The notes under the pieces: generated by a model
The model's input: the letters and a program-made list of their open reading frames with translations, nothing else
Database searches by the model: none
What the model was told of the DNA's origin: nothing
Assembly: GCF_017875315.1 (NCBI RefSeq)
Contig: NZ_JAGGMM010000001.1
Coordinates: forward strand, 310,001 to 374,000
Origin: Methanomicrobium sp. W14
Lineage (GTDB): Archaea > Halobacteriota > Methanomicrobia > Methanomicrobiales > Methanomicrobiaceae
DNA: 64,000 bases
Direction: 5' to 3'
Shown: positions 35,943 through 44,674 of the stretch, piece by piece
Layout: each line of letters begins with the position of its first letter
Numbering within the stretch: the stretch's first letter is position 1
Translations under genes and position numbers: made by a program

Positions 35943-37166
35943 TTAATATCTGCCTGTGTAATTTCCTGTATCATCATAACTTTCAGACCTTGGCAGCCCT
36001 ACCATATTTGCGAGCACGTCAAAGCAAGGCTTAAGAGCTTTTTTTATATCCTGCGAATAATCCCCGATGTAGATTTCCGGCAACTGAGCGATTTCTTTGT
36101 GTATTTTGACACGCCGGATAAGTTCGGGATTTCCGTTAAGGTCTTCCCATCCTGACCTGATGCTTAAACAGTAACCTTTCACGTCGATTAATGAAATAAA
36201 TATAATAAAAGGGGAATTTACGCCAACGGTCTCCAAATCATTTTTATATCCGTTTATGCCTTCCAGGATATACTTTTCAATAGCACCGGGATATAGCAGT
36301 TTTTCTGTTCCGTCTATACCTGAAATCTTTGTGCAGGCAGTTTCTATAATTCCGTTCCTGAAGTATTGAAGATAAGACGATGAATATACATTTTGAGGAT
36401 ATTTCAGATATTTCAAAAGTCCGTCTATATTATATGTGGGATCATAGCTGTTAGAGCCTAACGGAAAACTTGCAGGCCTGATATTCTCCAGCAGTGAGAG
36501 GTCATAATTCGAGTTGACGTCAAAAGCGGATATCGGTATTATATGAAGGCAAAGCTTTGGTGAATCCCCCATCGGAAATTGTATATTATCAGAGAAAATA
36601 TCAGATATCCTTTCCTGGACAAAAGATCTTATCTTTTCAGTTCTCGTCTCTGAAAGATTAAACGCGGTCCTCAGTTCATTTATGTCCATCAAATATTTCC
36701 CGTTCGGAGACCTCGTGTAAAATCTGTGGGACTCTCTGTATTTTATCCGGTACGGGCCGTCCCATCCTTTTTTGATCCTTATTATTACTGCATATTCATC
36801 CCTTGAGGTTTCGGAAATATATACGGCCTTAATTTCTACCGGAAGCCGCGGCTCTATTCCGTTGTAAATACAGTTGGTCAGTCTCTGGATGTCTTTGTCT
36901 TCACCTTCCTGAGATACGCTATATAGTGATTTCGGAAATTTTGTCCGGGAATCGCATTCGATGCCGATAATGAGGTCTCCGCCGTTTGAATTTGCGAAGG
37001 ATGAAACGTCAGCCAGAAATTCTTTTTTTTCGCCCTGGGTGTTGAGGTGGACTTCTCTTTTATACTCCAGTGATCTGTTTTCAGCAATTTTTTCGTCAAT
37101 CAAAGACTGAAGGTCCTCTCTTGTTACTTCTTCCAAAGGGATTTCGGAGATGAGGCGTGTTGGCAT
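35943..37166 (-). CDS. Schlafen/AlbA_2 ATP-binding protein
   Basis: The N-terminal 170 residues form an AlbA_2 (Schlafen) domain: SLEYKREVHLNTQGEKKEFLADVSSFANSNGGDLIIGIECD, then IKAVYISETSRDEYAVIIRIKKGWDGPYRIK and FYTRSPNGKYLMDINELRTAF. Family members bind nucleic acid or nucleotides, and some are nucleases in defence. The rest (to residue 407) is a helical/beta region of unknown fold. The usual RecG-like C-terminus (LT..G) is absent. It stands alone at the edge of an accessory patch; a role in phage defence is possible but not shown. Confidence 0.75.
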   Translation of the reverse strand: MPTRLISEIPLEEVTREDLQSLIDEKIAENRSLEYKREVHLNTQGEKKEFLADVSSFANSNGGDLIIGIECDSRTKFPKSLYSVSQEGEDKDIQRLTNCIYNGIEPRLPVEIKAVYISETSRDEYAVIIRIKKGWDGPYRIKYRESHRFYTRSPNGKYLMDINELRTAFNLSETRTEKIRSFVQERISDIFSDNIQFPMGDSPKLCLHIIPISAFDVNSNYDLSLLENIRPASFPLGSNSYDPTYNIDGLLKYLKYPQNVYSSSYLQYFRNGIIETACTKISGIDGTEKLLYPGAIEKYILEGINGYKNDLETVGVNSPFIIFISLIDVKGYCLSIRSGWEDLNGNPELIRRVKIHKEIAQLPEIYIGDYSQDIKKALKPCFDVLANMVGLPRSESYDDTGNYTGRY

Positions 37167-37243
37167 TGTGAGTAGATATGATTAAGATACGATAAAATTT
37201 TGTAAGAGCCAAAACCATTATCTCAGAAATGAAAAAATCCGTA

Positions 37244-37289
37244 GGACTGAGATGTTTTTCTGTCAGGTCTCTTCTGCATTATGTTTTTT
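37244..37289 (+). repeat. 46-bp direct repeat, left copy
   Basis: GGACTGAGATGTTTTTCTGT begins a 46-bp block that is identical to 39173-39218, in the same orientation, with weaker similarity about 15 bases beyond. The two copies flank a 1.9-kb segment with a toxin-antitoxin pair and a broken gene. Confidence 0.9.
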
Positions 37290-37380
37290 TTCGAATGAAG
37301 TCATCCTTTATCTAAACCTGATTCATGTATTGTGTTGCATGTGCTACTAAAGAATTATATAATGTTATATAATAAAGTGT

Positions 37381-37668
37381 ATGCCAATGCCTGCTGAAGC
37401 TGAGAAGAGGACCGGATACCATTCCCCGACACTGGACAGCATAAAAATGGTGGAAAATTTTATCAGAGAAAACAGCGGTGAGTTCAAAAAAACCGCTCTC
37501 TGCAAAGAACTTCCAAAACAGATGATGTACCAGACATTCATGCAGATTATTGATTACCTTCATGAATCAGACAAAATTGCGTTTGACAGCGAAGACCATG
37601 TATGCTGGATCTATAATCCTGAGGTTGTTAAGTATTACAACAACCGTGAGGACCTCAGAATAAAATGA
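37381..37668 (+). CDS. Putative antitoxin with winged-helix features
   Basis: The 95-residue protein has an N-terminal disordered part and a predicted winged helix (SIKMVENFIRENSGEFKKTA, LCKELPKQMMYQTFMQIIDY, LHESDKIAFDSEDHVCWIYNPE). It overlaps the next, toxin-like frame by four bases (ATGA), the usual antitoxin-toxin arrangement. It would bind DNA to repress its own operon and neutralise the RelE-like partner. No named antitoxin family was recognised. Confidence 0.7.
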   Translation: MPMPAEAEKRTGYHSPTLDSIKMVENFIRENSGEFKKTALCKELPKQMMYQTFMQIIDYLHESDKIAFDSEDHVCWIYNPEVVKYYNNREDLRIK

Positions 37669-38007
37669 CAGTACGTATTTTTTTTTAATGATGCAGATGT
37701 ATCAGAAAAATACAAAAAGCTTCAATGTTCATCAAATGCTGAGGATATCCGGATTTTAAAGGATCTAAATAAAGCAATTGATATTCTTGAAAAAAACCCG
37801 TTTTCCGGAATTCAAATTCCAAAACGCCTTATACCAAAAGAGTATACCAAAATATTCAGACCGGATAATCTCTGGAAATATAACATTAACAAAGCGTGGC
37901 GACTCATATACCGGGTCTCATCTGACGATGAAGGACAGATTACTCTTTTAATAGACTGGATGAATCACAAACGGTACAATAAATTATTTGGGTACAGTAC
38001 ATCATGA
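37665..38007 (+). pseudogene. RelE/ParE-like toxin, frameshifted in a T9 run
   Basis: ATG at 37665 opens MTVRIFF and stops at once because the T run at 37678-37686 has nine bases. With eight T the frame continues for about 113 codons to TGA at 38005: DADVSEKYKKL, ILKDLNKAIDILEKNPFSG, NLWKYNINKAWRLIYRV and ITLLIDWMNHKRYNKLFGY. This is a RelE/ParE-superfamily toxin pattern, ending in the typical WRLIYRV...WMNHKRYNK. The toxin is therefore inactive, or switched by slippage in the run. Confidence 0.8.
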
Positions 38008-38133
38008 AAGTCGTAAAACTGTTGTCTGTTTTTTTCAGTGGCAGACCTGAAAAGTAATCCCGTGCTGTTTGGATATGGGGGAACAGAAAAACGGTTTTAA
38101 AAAGATAAAGAATAATTTCAAAAAAAGAGGGAG

Positions 38134-38232
38134 TCAGTCGTCACCTGCAATGAAATTCGTGGAAGACATCATTTTGTTGACCATCGTCTTAAGGTTCTCC
38201 AGCTCCTTTTGATTTTCGCTGTCGGCCGGTGT
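38134..38232 (-). pseudogene. C-terminal gene fragment
   Basis: After a TAA, the minus strand reads TPADSENQKELENLKTMVNK, then MMSSTNFIAGDD and a TGA. The composition is that of a real coiled-coil protein tail, but there is no start or upstream part. It was not identified. It lies between the broken toxin and the next broken gene. Confidence 0.35.
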
Positions 38233-38386
38233 TTATGTTTATCTTCCCTTTCAGTTTTTTTCAGTCTGTTTTGTCACTTTCTAACTGGAAGTTAGGACAA
38301 CCGGGTATGGCTAGTCAAAAGAACAATCGTGCATAAGGAAAAAGAATTTTAGAATTATAAAAAATCAATTCAGTAGGATTTTAATT

Positions 38387-39139
38387 ATGAGAATATATGC
38401 ACAGGTTTCTGGGGAAGAAAGTTGTTTGGTCTGGTTGGCTGACATTTTAAAAGATAAGGACCCCAAAATTGTCAGAGAATATGATGGAAGCTATGGATTT
38501 CGTTCATCATTACTCGATAAATTTGAAAAAGATACCGATATTGCTGATGCAGCTTACGAATTAGTAAGCCGAATTAATGTTCTTCTCTCTCTATAAAAAA
38601 GATTTAATAGAGGAATTAAATTTGAAACTCTTTATTTTTTTGATGAACATCATGTCAAGCATAACATTGTATTACTCGCTGCAACAATAGATTCAACAGG
38701 ATCAGTTTCTGCAACACTCTCTGGAGGAAAAAGTATTGATTTGGAAGCTGAAAAAATAAGAAAATATTGGCATCTCATAAATTCAGATGACGAATTTGTT
38801 CTGAAAGCATTTTACTATTATAATTTAGATCACAAATCACCATTTGGGTTGTATAATATATATGAGATAATCAAAGACGATCTTAAAGACAAAGGTTATG
38901 CCGAACTCTACGATAAGAAATTAAATCTGAGATATTGTACTAAAAGAGAATGTAAGAGTTTTACAAACTCAGTAAACAGTCCCGAAGGAGTAGGTCTAGG
39001 AAATTCAAGACATGCTTCCAAGTCTAAAAAAATGTCACCCAAACTTAAAAAAATGACCGTAGAGGAGGCCGGATCTTTTCTAAACAAAATCTTTTGGAAA
39101 TGGCTTGAGGATAAATCTGAAAGTATAAAAGAAAATTAA
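38387..39139 (+). pseudogene. Unknown gene with an in-frame stop
   Basis: ATG 38387 opens a 69-codon frame (RIYAQVSGEESCLVWLADIL) ended by TAA at 38594-38596. The same frame is open on the other side for 180 codons (KRFNRGIKFETLYFFDEHHV, SGGKSIDLEAEKIRKYWHLI, DEFVLKAFYYYNLDHKSPFG) to 39139. A single 250-residue ancestral protein is the simplest reading. The downstream part may still be translated from TTG 38741. No family was recognised; the composition is AT-rich and unlike the core genes. Confidence 0.6.
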
Positions 39140-39172
39140 AACCCTAAAAGCCCATAAATAATAACGTCTGCG

Positions 39173-39218
39173 GGACTGAGATGTTTTTCTGTCAGGTCTC
39201 TTCTGCATTATGTTTTTT
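39173..39218 (+). repeat. 46-bp direct repeat, right copy
   Basis: This block is identical to 37244-37289. It starts GGACTGAGATG and ends TTCTGCATTATGTTTTTT. It closes the 1.9-kb accessory segment. Confidence 0.9.
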
Positions 39219-39374
39219 ATCGGACAAAGTCGTGGCATTTTTTTGGATTTTTTTGTGTTGGCAGTAGTGTCAGTCCGTTTTTTTGTTTTGGGAAAATACA
39301 TAATAAAATCTATACGGGTTAAAAAAGGGAAAATAAAATAACCGGCGTTTATCATTACTTCAAAAACAGAAATG

Positions 39375-39974
39375 TTATTGTTTATTTGTCTGCAAATCAA
39401 GAATCTCTTTCGGGACTTTTGCTTCTTTTAATAAAAGCAGTGCTTTATCCAGTCTTTTAATGTCTTCCATCTCAAAAGGCTTCTCAGGGCCTCTTTTATC
39501 CGGAGGACTTTCCGCCACGCTCATAGAAAATAGCTTTATCTTTTCACTTACTTTCTCTATTAAATCAGAGGACTCATTAATTTTTTTCTGGGCATCATTT
39601 ACGTAAGTGCTTAGAACTTTGTTTTCAGAATTCAGTAATTCCGCTCTGCCTTTATCTATAGCACTAAAGCTTTTTTGGGATATCAGTTCGTCCACAGTTC
39701 TGGATAACTTATTTTCAGTGTCTGCCTTACCTGATGAGCCTGATTTTTCACCAAAGAAATAACCCGTAAGAGTCATTGTAAGTCCTGTAAAAACTGCAAT
39801 AACCGACACCAGATCGCTTGCTGCTCTGATGTCTGCCAGTATCATGGCTATAGCGACAACACCTGAGATCAGCAGGCCGGTCATTGCAATATACAGACCG
39901 TAAACAGCTTTAATTCCACACTCAGAGTCATTAACCGAGTTCTGGCCCTGACCCGGATCTTTACCGTCTGTCAT
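39375..39974 (-). CDS. Two-span membrane protein with coiled coil
   Basis: The 199-residue product has two transmembrane helices (about 26-47 and 55-75) near the N-terminus. A cytoplasmic region rich in Lys, Glu and Ser follows, with heptad-like stretches (NKLSRTVDELISQKSF, NDAQKKINESSDLIEKVSEKIKLF) and a C-terminal helix (DIKRLDKALLLLKEAKVPKEIL). No family or active site was recognised. It stands alone between the accessory island and a MITE-like element. Confidence 0.65.
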   Translation of the reverse strand: MTDGKDPGQGQNSVNDSECGIKAVYGLYIAMTGLLISGVVAIAMILADIRAASDLVSVIAVFTGLTMTLTGYFFGEKSGSSGKADTENKLSRTVDELISQKSFSAIDKGRAELLNSENKVLSTYVNDAQKKINESSDLIEKVSEKIKLFSMSVAESPPDKRGPEKPFEMEDIKRLDKALLLLKEAKVPKEILDLQTNKQ

Positions 39975-40048
39975 TCATTAATCCCCCGGAATACGTATTG
40001 CAGAGGATTTGTTTGTATAAATACCTTTTTGCAGATAAATTTCAGGAC

Positions 40049-40277
40049 GTAGTATCCCGGATTCATTTTACACATATTAACTTCCCGCATCCATTCATAA
40101 TCTGGCACAGCTCAGAATATTTTCCAAAGTAACCTGTCACCTGAAGCGGGCTTATCACAATAAGAGGCCCCGAGGCCGGGGCCGGTGTGGTTGCCAAAGA
40201 TGTTACCTGGAGATTTCCGCTTAATAAAGCCATCCTGGTATAGAATGATGATGTCAAATGATTTTGGGACAGCACAA
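40049..40277 (+). repeat. MITE-like dispersed element, copy C
   Basis: This copy is in the same orientation as that at 2357. It is bounded by imperfect terminal inverted repeats: GTAGTATCCCGGATTCATTT on the left and GGGACAGCAC (complement GTGCTGTCCC) on the right. The core palindrome GGCCCCGAGGCCGGGGCC is at about 40167-40184. It has no reading frame. coaD begins 205 bases downstream. Confidence 0.75.
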
Positions 40278-40481
40278 AAGAAACCTCAGGCGTAAATTTT
40301 ATCCCGGCAAATCCCTGGGTCCGAAAGAATTAAGCATCACAAAGTCTCCTTTCAGCCTAAAGAAAAGTTTTTTGTAAATCTTTTTCACAGTGAATTTTTG
40401 CATCAGACAGCTGCCTTTGCAGTAAATCAGTGAAAAAGAAACAAAACCAATAATAGCAGTCCTGAAAAGAGGTATACTCGA

Positions 40482-40955
40482 ATGAAAGTTATGGTCGGCG
40501 GGACGTTTGATCCCCTGCATGACGGTCACAAAAAGCTTATTGACAGGTCATTTGATATAGCGGGAGAAAAAGGATGTGTAATAATAGGTCTTTCCGGCGA
40601 CGAATTTGCGCACAGGAAGTCGCATCCAATAAGGCCTTTTGAGGAGAGGAAAAAAGACCTTCTTGATTTCTTATATTCTAAAAATTATCCTGCTAAATGG
40701 AGCATAGAGGGGTTGGAGGACAGGTTCGGTTCGACTCTCAATGCTGATTTTGATGCAATAGTCGTAAGCGAGGAGACGTTTCCGACCGCTGTTGAGATAA
40801 ATAAACTCAGGAAAGAGAAAAAGATGAAAAAGGTAGATATTCACCAGATTACATGTGTTCTTGCAGAAGATGGCAGGTGGATTTCAAGCACAAGAATCTG
40901 GAAAGGTGAGATAGACTCGCACGGAAGCCTTATAGGTAGCTCCGGGGAAGATTAA
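40482..40955 (+). CDS. coaD: Archaeal phosphopantetheine adenylyltransferase
   Basis: The enzyme transfers AMP from ATP to 4'-phosphopantetheine in coenzyme A synthesis. The 157-residue nucleotidyltransferase has the adenylyl signature GGTFDPLHDGHKKLI (H13/H16), a SEETFPTAVEINKLR segment and the ISSTRIWKGEI motif. It is the archaeal (eukaryote-like) type rather than bacterial CoaD. AGAGG precedes the start. It stands alone. Confidence 0.92.
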   Translation: MKVMVGGTFDPLHDGHKKLIDRSFDIAGEKGCVIIGLSGDEFAHRKSHPIRPFEERKKDLLDFLYSKNYPAKWSIEGLEDRFGSTLNADFDAIVVSEETFPTAVEINKLRKEKKMKKVDIHQITCVLAEDGRWISSTRIWKGEIDSHGSLIGSSGED

Positions 40956-41178
40956 ATTTCTGAGCCTGCGGTCTTTTTTTGTTGCCGGCTTTTTTAAATC
41001 GCAATTGTCAGGCAGAAATACCAAAAAAAGACTCTACAGATACATTTTTCCCGTATATTTCTCTTATGGCCTCAAAAGAATAACGTTATATATAATTTAT
41101 CCTGTAAATCAGGTCACATACTTTTTGCGGCAGGCGTTTCTGGGATAAAAACCTGAAAAATGTTTAGATTATTTTAGA

Positions 41179-41655
41179 TTATATAATGTAGTCTGCGATG
41201 TCTGACGTGATTATGTTGTCACAGTACACGCAGTGAAGTGTCCCGTTGACGACTTCAAACTTCGTTTCTATAGGCTCGTCCGAGTTTGTGATGCAACCAG
41301 GGTTGGGGCACTTCACAACACCAACAAGCACCTTCGGTACTTCTACACCTACCTTTTCGACAACTTTGTAGTCCCTGATTATGTTTATCGTAGCGTTTGG
41401 AGAAATAAGCGCAATCCTGTTTACTTCTTCTTTTGATAGCTCCCGGTCAGAAATTTTAACAATGTCCTTTTTCTTAAGTGAAAGGTTTGACCTGACATTT
41501 GTCGCTATAGAGAGGGCTTCCTTCGTAAACCCGGTGACACCCAGAATTCTGAGGACTTTGAGTGCCTCTCCAGCATTTATATGATCGATTACAGTTCCGT
41601 TCTCTATCGGGCTTATAAGAAGCCCTTTTTCAGGCTTCTGTTCGTTTTTTGTCAT
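41179..41655 (-). CDS. pyrI: Aspartate carbamoyltransferase regulatory chain
   Basis: PyrI binds CTP/ATP and regulates PyrB. The 158-residue protein shows GTVIDHINAGEALKVLRILG at the N-terminal allosteric domain and the zinc domain VKCPNPGCITN...HCVYCDN with all four cysteines. It overlaps the end of pyrB by four bases (ATGA), giving the usual archaeal pyrBI pair. Confidence 0.96.
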   Translation of the reverse strand: MTKNEQKPEKGLLISPIENGTVIDHINAGEALKVLRILGVTGFTKEALSIATNVRSNLSLKKKDIVKISDRELSKEEVNRIALISPNATINIIRDYKVVEKVGVEVPKVLVGVVKCPNPGCITNSDEPIETKFEVVNGTLHCVYCDNIITSDIADYII

Positions 41656-42548
41656 AGCATAACCTCCTCAAGCATAGCCATCCTGACAGGAATTCCGTTT
41701 TCGGCCTGCCTGAAGTATTTTGCATAGGGAAGACTGTCGACACGCGGGTCTATTTCTCCTGCACGGGGGAGCGGGTGAAGGAGGATAAGATTTTCACGAA
41801 CGCCGTCTAGCGTTTTGGGAGTTATCCTGTATGAATGGGCAATCCTTGAGTAACTTGCGGAATCGGGAAATCTTTCGCGCTGAATCCTTGTCGCGTACAG
41901 CACGTCAAGGTCTTTTATTGCGTCTTCAACACTATGGTGCTCAATTATTTTCATTCCTCTTTCACTGAGCTCTTTTGAAAGCCACTGCGGAATTTCAAGT
42001 CCTTTCGGGGCTATAGTGTGAAGCCTTACGTCGTAGTTTGAAAGGGCGTATGACAGAGAGTGTGCCGTTCTGCCGTACCTCAAATCCCCTAAAAGACCTA
42101 CATCGATATTGTCAAGTGGCATATTCTCCTTTATTGTATAGAGGTCAAGAAGCGTCTGCGAGGGGTGCTGTCCCGCGCCGTCTCCGGCGTTAATTACCGG
42201 AACAGAGGAAAATTCCGACGCAAGCCTTGCCGCTCCCTCTTTAGGGTGCCTTAAGACAATCGCGTCCACATAGCTGCTTACTACGCGCACCGTATCAGCA
42301 AGGGTCTCACCTTTTGAGATGGAGCTTCCCTCGATGCTGTCAACGGTTATGGCGTCTCCTCCAAGGCGTGAAAGGGCTGAGGCAAAAGACATTCTTGTTC
42401 TGGTACTTGGTTCAAAAAAGAGAAGTGCAACGAGTTTTCCGGTCAGGGTGCGTTTGTAGCTGCCCATACTTTGGATATTATGAGCTTTTTTGAGCAAAGC
42501 GTCAATCTCATCACGTCCAAAGTCTTTGATGGATATTATATGATGCAT
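41652..42548 (-). CDS. pyrB: Aspartate carbamoyltransferase catalytic chain
   Basis: PyrB makes N-carbamoyl-aspartate in pyrimidine synthesis. The 298-residue protein has the carbamoyl-phosphate loop FFEPSTRTRMSFASA, the SKGETLADTVRVVSSYVDAIVLRHP loop, INAGDGAGQHPSQTLLDLYT and LLHPLPRAGEIDPRVD. Start ATG 42548 (MHHIISIKDFG) matches the family; a frame to 42605 would add 19 unlikely residues. Confidence 0.96.
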   Translation of the reverse strand: MHHIISIKDFGRDEIDALLKKAHNIQSMGSYKRTLTGKLVALLFFEPSTRTRMSFASALSRLGGDAITVDSIEGSSISKGETLADTVRVVSSYVDAIVLRHPKEGAARLASEFSSVPVINAGDGAGQHPSQTLLDLYTIKENMPLDNIDVGLLGDLRYGRTAHSLSYALSNYDVRLHTIAPKGLEIPQWLSKELSERGMKIIEHHSVEDAIKDLDVLYATRIQRERFPDSASYSRIAHSYRITPKTLDGVRENLILLHPLPRAGEIDPRVDSLPYAKYFRQAENGIPVRMAMLEEVML

Positions 42549-42739
42549 ATGACTGTCTAAACTTATCTGTGTTCTTCCGTGAAAAAACTGATCTGAAAAA
42601 TTCATTTTTGTAAAATCTTACAGAATAATCAAATTATATTTAACTGAAAAAAGAGCATACATTCTCATCCGGTGGGGGTATTTGCTGAAAATATACATTC
42701 CAATCATATATTAAAGAATTAAAGGGATTTATGTAGAAA

Positions 42740-43384
42740 ATGTTTATGCCAGGCCAGGGAGTACTCGGGAAAAACAGAATTGAGGCTTTAACGGACGGAG
42801 TATATGCTATAGCTCTGACTCTTGGAGTCCTTACGATAGACATATCGGAAATTCCTTCACCTGATACCCTGGACAACGGAATCTACGGTTCGCTTTCAGT
42901 CGTGTTCCCGCAGGTCTTTTACTACGCCATAGCATTTTTTGTTCTTGTCTCGTTCTGGATGGCCCACCACAGGATGATGGATTCGATAAAATATGTGGAC
43001 AATATCTTTAACTGGATGAATATGATTGTGCTGTTTTTTGTGGCACTTGTGCCCTTTACGACTGATTTTATGGGTTATTATGATGATTATGCTCTTGCAG
43101 TCGAGGTCTATGCCCTCAACCTTCTTATAATCGGACTTATCCAGACAGCTTCCTGGCATTACATCTCTTCAAAAAAAGATTATCTCAAAGACAACATTTC
43201 CTGTGATTCTCTCCTCGGCTTTAAGCTGCGTGGACTTGTATGCCCGGCGGCGTCTCTGGTTGTCATTGCGTATGCATGGCTTTTTTCACCGCAGTATGCT
43301 ACATTGCTGTTTCTCCTGATACCTGTCTTTGATGTCTTTGTAAGCAGGCACATAAAATCAGTGTGTTTTGAAAACAATGCCTGA
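42740..43384 (+). CDS. TMEM175-type potassium channel (DUF1211)
   Basis: The 214-residue membrane protein has six hydrophobic helices and the TMEM175 signature on helix one, RIEALTDGVYAIALTLGVLTID, plus FWMAHHRMMDSI between helices two and three. Prokaryotic members form tetrameric potassium channels. AAGGGA lies upstream of ATG. It stands alone, divergent from pyrB. Confidence 0.88.
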   Translation: MFMPGQGVLGKNRIEALTDGVYAIALTLGVLTIDISEIPSPDTLDNGIYGSLSVVFPQVFYYAIAFFVLVSFWMAHHRMMDSIKYVDNIFNWMNMIVLFFVALVPFTTDFMGYYDDYALAVEVYALNLLIIGLIQTASWHYISSKKDYLKDNISCDSLLGFKLRGLVCPAASLVVIAYAWLFSPQYATLLFLLIPVFDVFVSRHIKSVCFENNA

Positions 43385-43583
43385 ATATTGTTTTTGGGCG
43401 TTATGATAAACCGGGTAATTTTTTGGTTTCGGGTTAAATTCAGGAAAGTTCATTTACTTAAATTCATTTAATCTCTGCAAGTCCTGTGGAATTATAACTG
43501 TTCTAAATTAGTATAATTTATGAAGAAACATTTAAAAAAGAATTGATACGAAAATCCGCAGGTTTTGTTTTTAAAAAAATATT

Positions 43584-44309
43584 CTATTTCCTGCACACAG
43601 TTATGTATCCGGTATGGCACACGCGGGTTGACGGGCGTGTCCCCCTTTCCGTGCGCGAAAGCTCTCTTCCGATGAGTTCGTGGCAGACGACCTCGGAAAA
43701 AACCGGCTTCGCCGCGTCCATGACGTTGAAAGTCTGTTCCAGAAAAGGCGTGTAGGTTGCGAGATATCCGCCGTTTTTAAGAAGTTTATGGGCGTGCTCC
43801 ACATGCTCTTTTTCGATCTGCATGTCCAGGTGAACGATGTCGTATTCGCCGTCCGATAAAAGCACGTCTTCGGCCCTTACCTTGACATTGTCAAGTCCTG
43901 CGTCGTCAATGTTTTTCCTGCACACTTCCGCAAACTCAGGGCGTTTTTCGTATGTCACGACCATTTTCGCGATTCCACCGAAAAATATCGCCGCAACACC
44001 GCTACCCGTCCCGGCGTCAAGGACAGTGTCCTTCTTGTTCATCCCGGTATACGCGATGACTGTTCCGATGTCTTTTGGCAACATCGGTGCCCCTGTTCTT
44101 TTGGCGTATGAAAAATAGTCAACCGGTCTTGGAACAATCACCTTAAACGGCTTTTGAAGGTGCGTATATATTAAGTCCCCTGAATTAAGGCCTATCAGGT
44201 CTGAAAGATTTAAAATCCCCTTGTCGGTCGAAAATTCCTTGTCGCATGCACGGACAAAAAACTCCCGTTTCTGCCCTGACAAAAGCACCCTGTCGTTTTC
44301 CTGTATCAT
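43584..44309 (-). CDS. trmI: tRNA (adenine-N1)-methyltransferase TrmI
   Basis: TrmI methylates N1 of adenine 57/58 in the T-loop. The 241-residue protein has an N-terminal beta domain (NDRVLLSGQKREFFVRA), FSYAKRTGAPMLPKDIGTVIAYTGM, a SAM loop DTVLDAGTGSGVAAIFFGG, YDIVHLDMQ and the C-terminal substrate part. It is 21 bases after the NAC gene and probably part of the RecJ-PUA-NAC-trmI transcript. Confidence 0.9.
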   Translation of the reverse strand: MIQENDRVLLSGQKREFFVRACDKEFSTDKGILNLSDLIGLNSGDLIYTHLQKPFKVIVPRPVDYFSYAKRTGAPMLPKDIGTVIAYTGMNKKDTVLDAGTGSGVAAIFFGGIAKMVVTYEKRPEFAEVCRKNIDDAGLDNVKVRAEDVLLSDGEYDIVHLDMQIEKEHVEHAHKLLKNGGYLATYTPFLEQTFNVMDAAKPVFSEVVCHELIGRELSRTERGTRPSTRVCHTGYITVCRK

Positions 44310-44330
44310 AAAAGGTTTTATTTGATATTT

Positions 44331-44666
44331 TTATTCCGACAGTTTCAGAATTGCTTCTGCAATATCGCCTTTCGTCTCTTTAAGAGCATTAAGGGCCTCT
44401 TCGTCGGAGACGTTCGCCTGCTCCGAGACCATTTTTACATCGTCATCAGGGATTTCCGGTTCGGCCTCGACAAACTCAGGCGTCCCCTGAATCTGGTATG
44501 TGGTTGCTCCCTGCATCGTAGTTGTAACTACCTCGGCACCTTCGAAGACGTAGTTGCCCTTTTTGGTATAGACTACGACACGCTCGACATCCTCAAGCTC
44601 TTCCATCTTCATGCCGAGCTTTTTCATCATCTGTTTCATCTGTTTTGGGTTAACTCCCGGAATCAT
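44331..44666 (-). CDS. nac: Nascent polypeptide-associated complex protein
   Basis: Archaeal NAC binds nascent chains at the ribosome exit as a homodimer. The 111-residue product shows PKQMKQMMKKLGMKMEELEDVERVVVYTKKGNYVF (NAC domain) and a C-terminal UBA domain (ANVSDEEALNALKETKGDIAEAILKLSE). ATG 44666 has a GGGAG site at normal distance; TTG 44678 abuts that site. The gene starts next to the PUA gene end. Confidence 0.93.
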   Translation of the reverse strand: MIPGVNPKQMKQMMKKLGMKMEELEDVERVVVYTKKGNYVFEGAEVVTTTMQGATTYQIQGTPEFVEAEPEIPDDDVKMVSEQANVSDEEALNALKETKGDIAEAILKLSE

Positions 44667-44674
44667 TGCTTGTT

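Noticed and set aside
40063-40275. 70-codon minus-strand frame in the third MITE copy
   Set aside because: It arises from the repeat element and is not preserved in the other two copies.
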